64,000 nucleotides of DNA, from the NCBI GenBank assembly GCA_963556195.1, contig OY744533.1:48475249-48539248 (forward strand). Direction: 5' to 3'. This stretch comes from Sepiola atlantica (lineage: Eukaryota; Mollusca; Cephalopoda; Sepiida; Sepiolidae). Under the pieces are notes generated by a model, which was not told the DNA's origin, did no database searches, and was given only the letters and a program-made list of their open reading frames with translations. This document shows, piece by piece, positions 62,877 through 64,000 of the stretch (positions are counted from its first letter, which is position 1; each line of letters starts with the position of its first letter). The position numbers and the translations under genes were made by a program.

Positions 62877-63187
62877 TAATTTAGTATAACCATAGTTTAG
62901 TATAACAATAGTTTAGTATAACCATAGTTTAGTATAACAATAGTTTAGTATAACCATAGTTTAGTATAACAATAGTTTAGTATAACAATAGTTTAGTATA
63001 ACCATAGTTTAGTACAACCATAGTTTAGTATAACAATAGTTTAGTATAACCATAGTTTAGTATAACCATAGTTTAGTATAACCATAGTTTAGTATAACAA
63101 TAGTTTAGTATAACCATAGTTTAGTATAACCATAGTTTAGTATAACCATAGTTTAGTATAACCATAGTTTAGTATAACAATAGTTTG
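62877..63187. repeat. 16-bp minisatellite, ~19 units
   Basis: Unit ATAGTTTAGTATAACC with a C/A variant at the last base. Unit order by that base is C A C A C A A C C A C C C A C C C C A, plus one T-to-C change in unit nine. Confidence 0.95.
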
Positions 63188-63189
63188 CT

Positions 63190-63816
63190 AAATGTTTTTA
63201 ACTTGAACGAACTGATGTGTTAATAAAAGTTAAAACAAATAAAATAAAATATTTTGAATATTTTGCTTTAATTTTACTGTTGAAATGAGATAGTGCCCTT
63301 TTGTTGTTCTACTGCGTTGCAAGGAGGGGGGATACATAATAAATGCAATGTTATCACGCTCAGCATCCAGTGATCTGTAATAGAATGGTATTCCTCATTT
63401 ATATTTCAATGTGATGTTTTTTAAGAGAAGAAATGGATCTATTTTGTTTTAATTTCGTCACGTATTCGCTTTTAATGACGAAGAACGAGACAGAGGGGGC
63501 AAACGCTCACGGCAATACGCCGACAAGAATAATAAATCGTTTACAATCTTGTCAAATGAAAGAAAGCAGTTAACAGAATATGATTAGGTTTTGTCAGGCT
63601 TTTTTCGTCTTACGCAACGCCATTTGTAACTTTTATTTTTCTCCTTCACAACGACATCTTTTATCTTTCTCTTTCATTGTGCCGTCTTTTCATTGGTCAA
63701 TTTTAATTTGAGTTTCTGAAGTGATTCGCCGACTGAGGCGAGCTGATGCACTCTTATAGCGAAAGAAAAATGGCCGTCCCGTTTACACAACTTACACTTC
63801 TTACAACTTTTAAAAC
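63190..63816. other. Intergenic stretch
   Basis: No gene or repeat recognised; slightly higher GC than the rest. Confidence 0.4.
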
Positions 63817-64000
63817 GGACAGATTTCCCCACGTTGTTGGGTCAGGTTTGTTTTTGTAATCGTGAATAAGGCGATATAAGTTTTATTTATTTTATTACAC
63901 CGTTAGATTAATCGTTAAAAGGACAGATTTCCCCACGTTGTTGGGTCAGGTTTGTTTTTGTAATCGTGAATAAGGCGATATAAGTTTTATTTATTTTATT
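63817..64000. repeat. 104-bp-period direct repeat at window edge
   Basis: 63817-63896 recurs exactly at 63921-64000 (80 bp, GGACAGATTTCCCCACG... to ...TTATTTTATT), with a 24-bp spacer. The second copy reaches the window end, so the array may continue. Confidence 0.9.

Noticed and set aside
62877..63187. CRISPR-like array
   Set aside because: 16-bp units abut with no spacers; it is a minisatellite in a eukaryotic context.

Overview
The window looks like non-coding, repeat-saturated DNA from a metazoan with an AT-rich genome. Long (TA)n tracts, (GT)n, (CT)n and (AAT)n arrays, and relics of Ty3/Gypsy, LINE, Penelope-like and mariner elements make a cephalopod mollusc (octopus-like) the best guess. 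That is inference; no host gene identifies the species. I recognise no intact host protein-coding gene. Almost all long open frames are translated microsatellites, antisense shadows or broken transposon genes.

Layout. 1-0.5 kb: Gypsy-type reverse transcriptase (RT) relic. 2.7-5.3 kb: a tandem duplication split by a mariner-type miniature element, and a second miniature element between (TA)n tracts. 6.7-10.85 kb: minus-strand Ty3/Gypsy element with remnant LTRs, an internal RT deletion and a LINE inserted in its protease. 11-13.2 kb: dispersed repeats, a hammerhead ribozyme and a tandem repeat. 14.0-17.1 kb: a 3.1-kb element with about 0.67-kb terminal inverted repeats around a Penelope-like RT/GIY-YIG gene. 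18.6-22.7 kb: two dead mariner/Tc1 transposons. 25.7-29.4 kb: a miniature element, a huge (GT)n array and a fold-back element. 30.3-31.8 kb: LINE relics around SINEs, one headed by U2 snRNA sequence. 41.9-46 kb: a 4-kb LINE interrupted by a tandem repeat ending in a perfect palindrome, and by a (TA)n insertion. 47.5-48.7 kb: a (TA/CA)n array and a fold-back element. 49.5-52.9 kb: nested dispersed repeats, LINE tails, two more U2-like SINEs and a GACTCC-rich tandem repeat. 54.9-61.7 kb: hammerhead-bearing repeats, a Penelope-like RT and a LINE RT. 62.9-64 kb: a 16-bp minisatellite and a 104-bp-period duplication.

Main result. Several unrelated-looking repeat families carry the hammerhead self-cleaving ribozyme core (CUGANGA, stem II, GAA, stem III, NUH, closed by stem I). 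I folded by hand six with all core positions intact: 12095-12160(-), 14053-14124(-), 17018-17089(+), 57479-57521(+), 61184-61232(+) and 61543-61600(-). Two more are near-complete (20385-20460(-), 55017-55083(+)) and there are several decayed copies. The 14053 and 17018 ribozymes sit in the two inverted arms that bracket the Penelope-like RT/GIY-YIG gene. This matches the published association of type I hammerheads with Penelope-like elements, but in a head-to-head arrangement. Other fold-back elements (28790-29361, 48522-48733, 60963-61335) repeat the theme.

A second notable observation is a short interspersed element whose first 40 bases are nearly identical to the 5' end of U2 snRNA (30923-30961). 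It shares its tail with a tRNA-like-headed element directly upstream, and two diverged relatives lie at about 50.8 and 51.4 kb.
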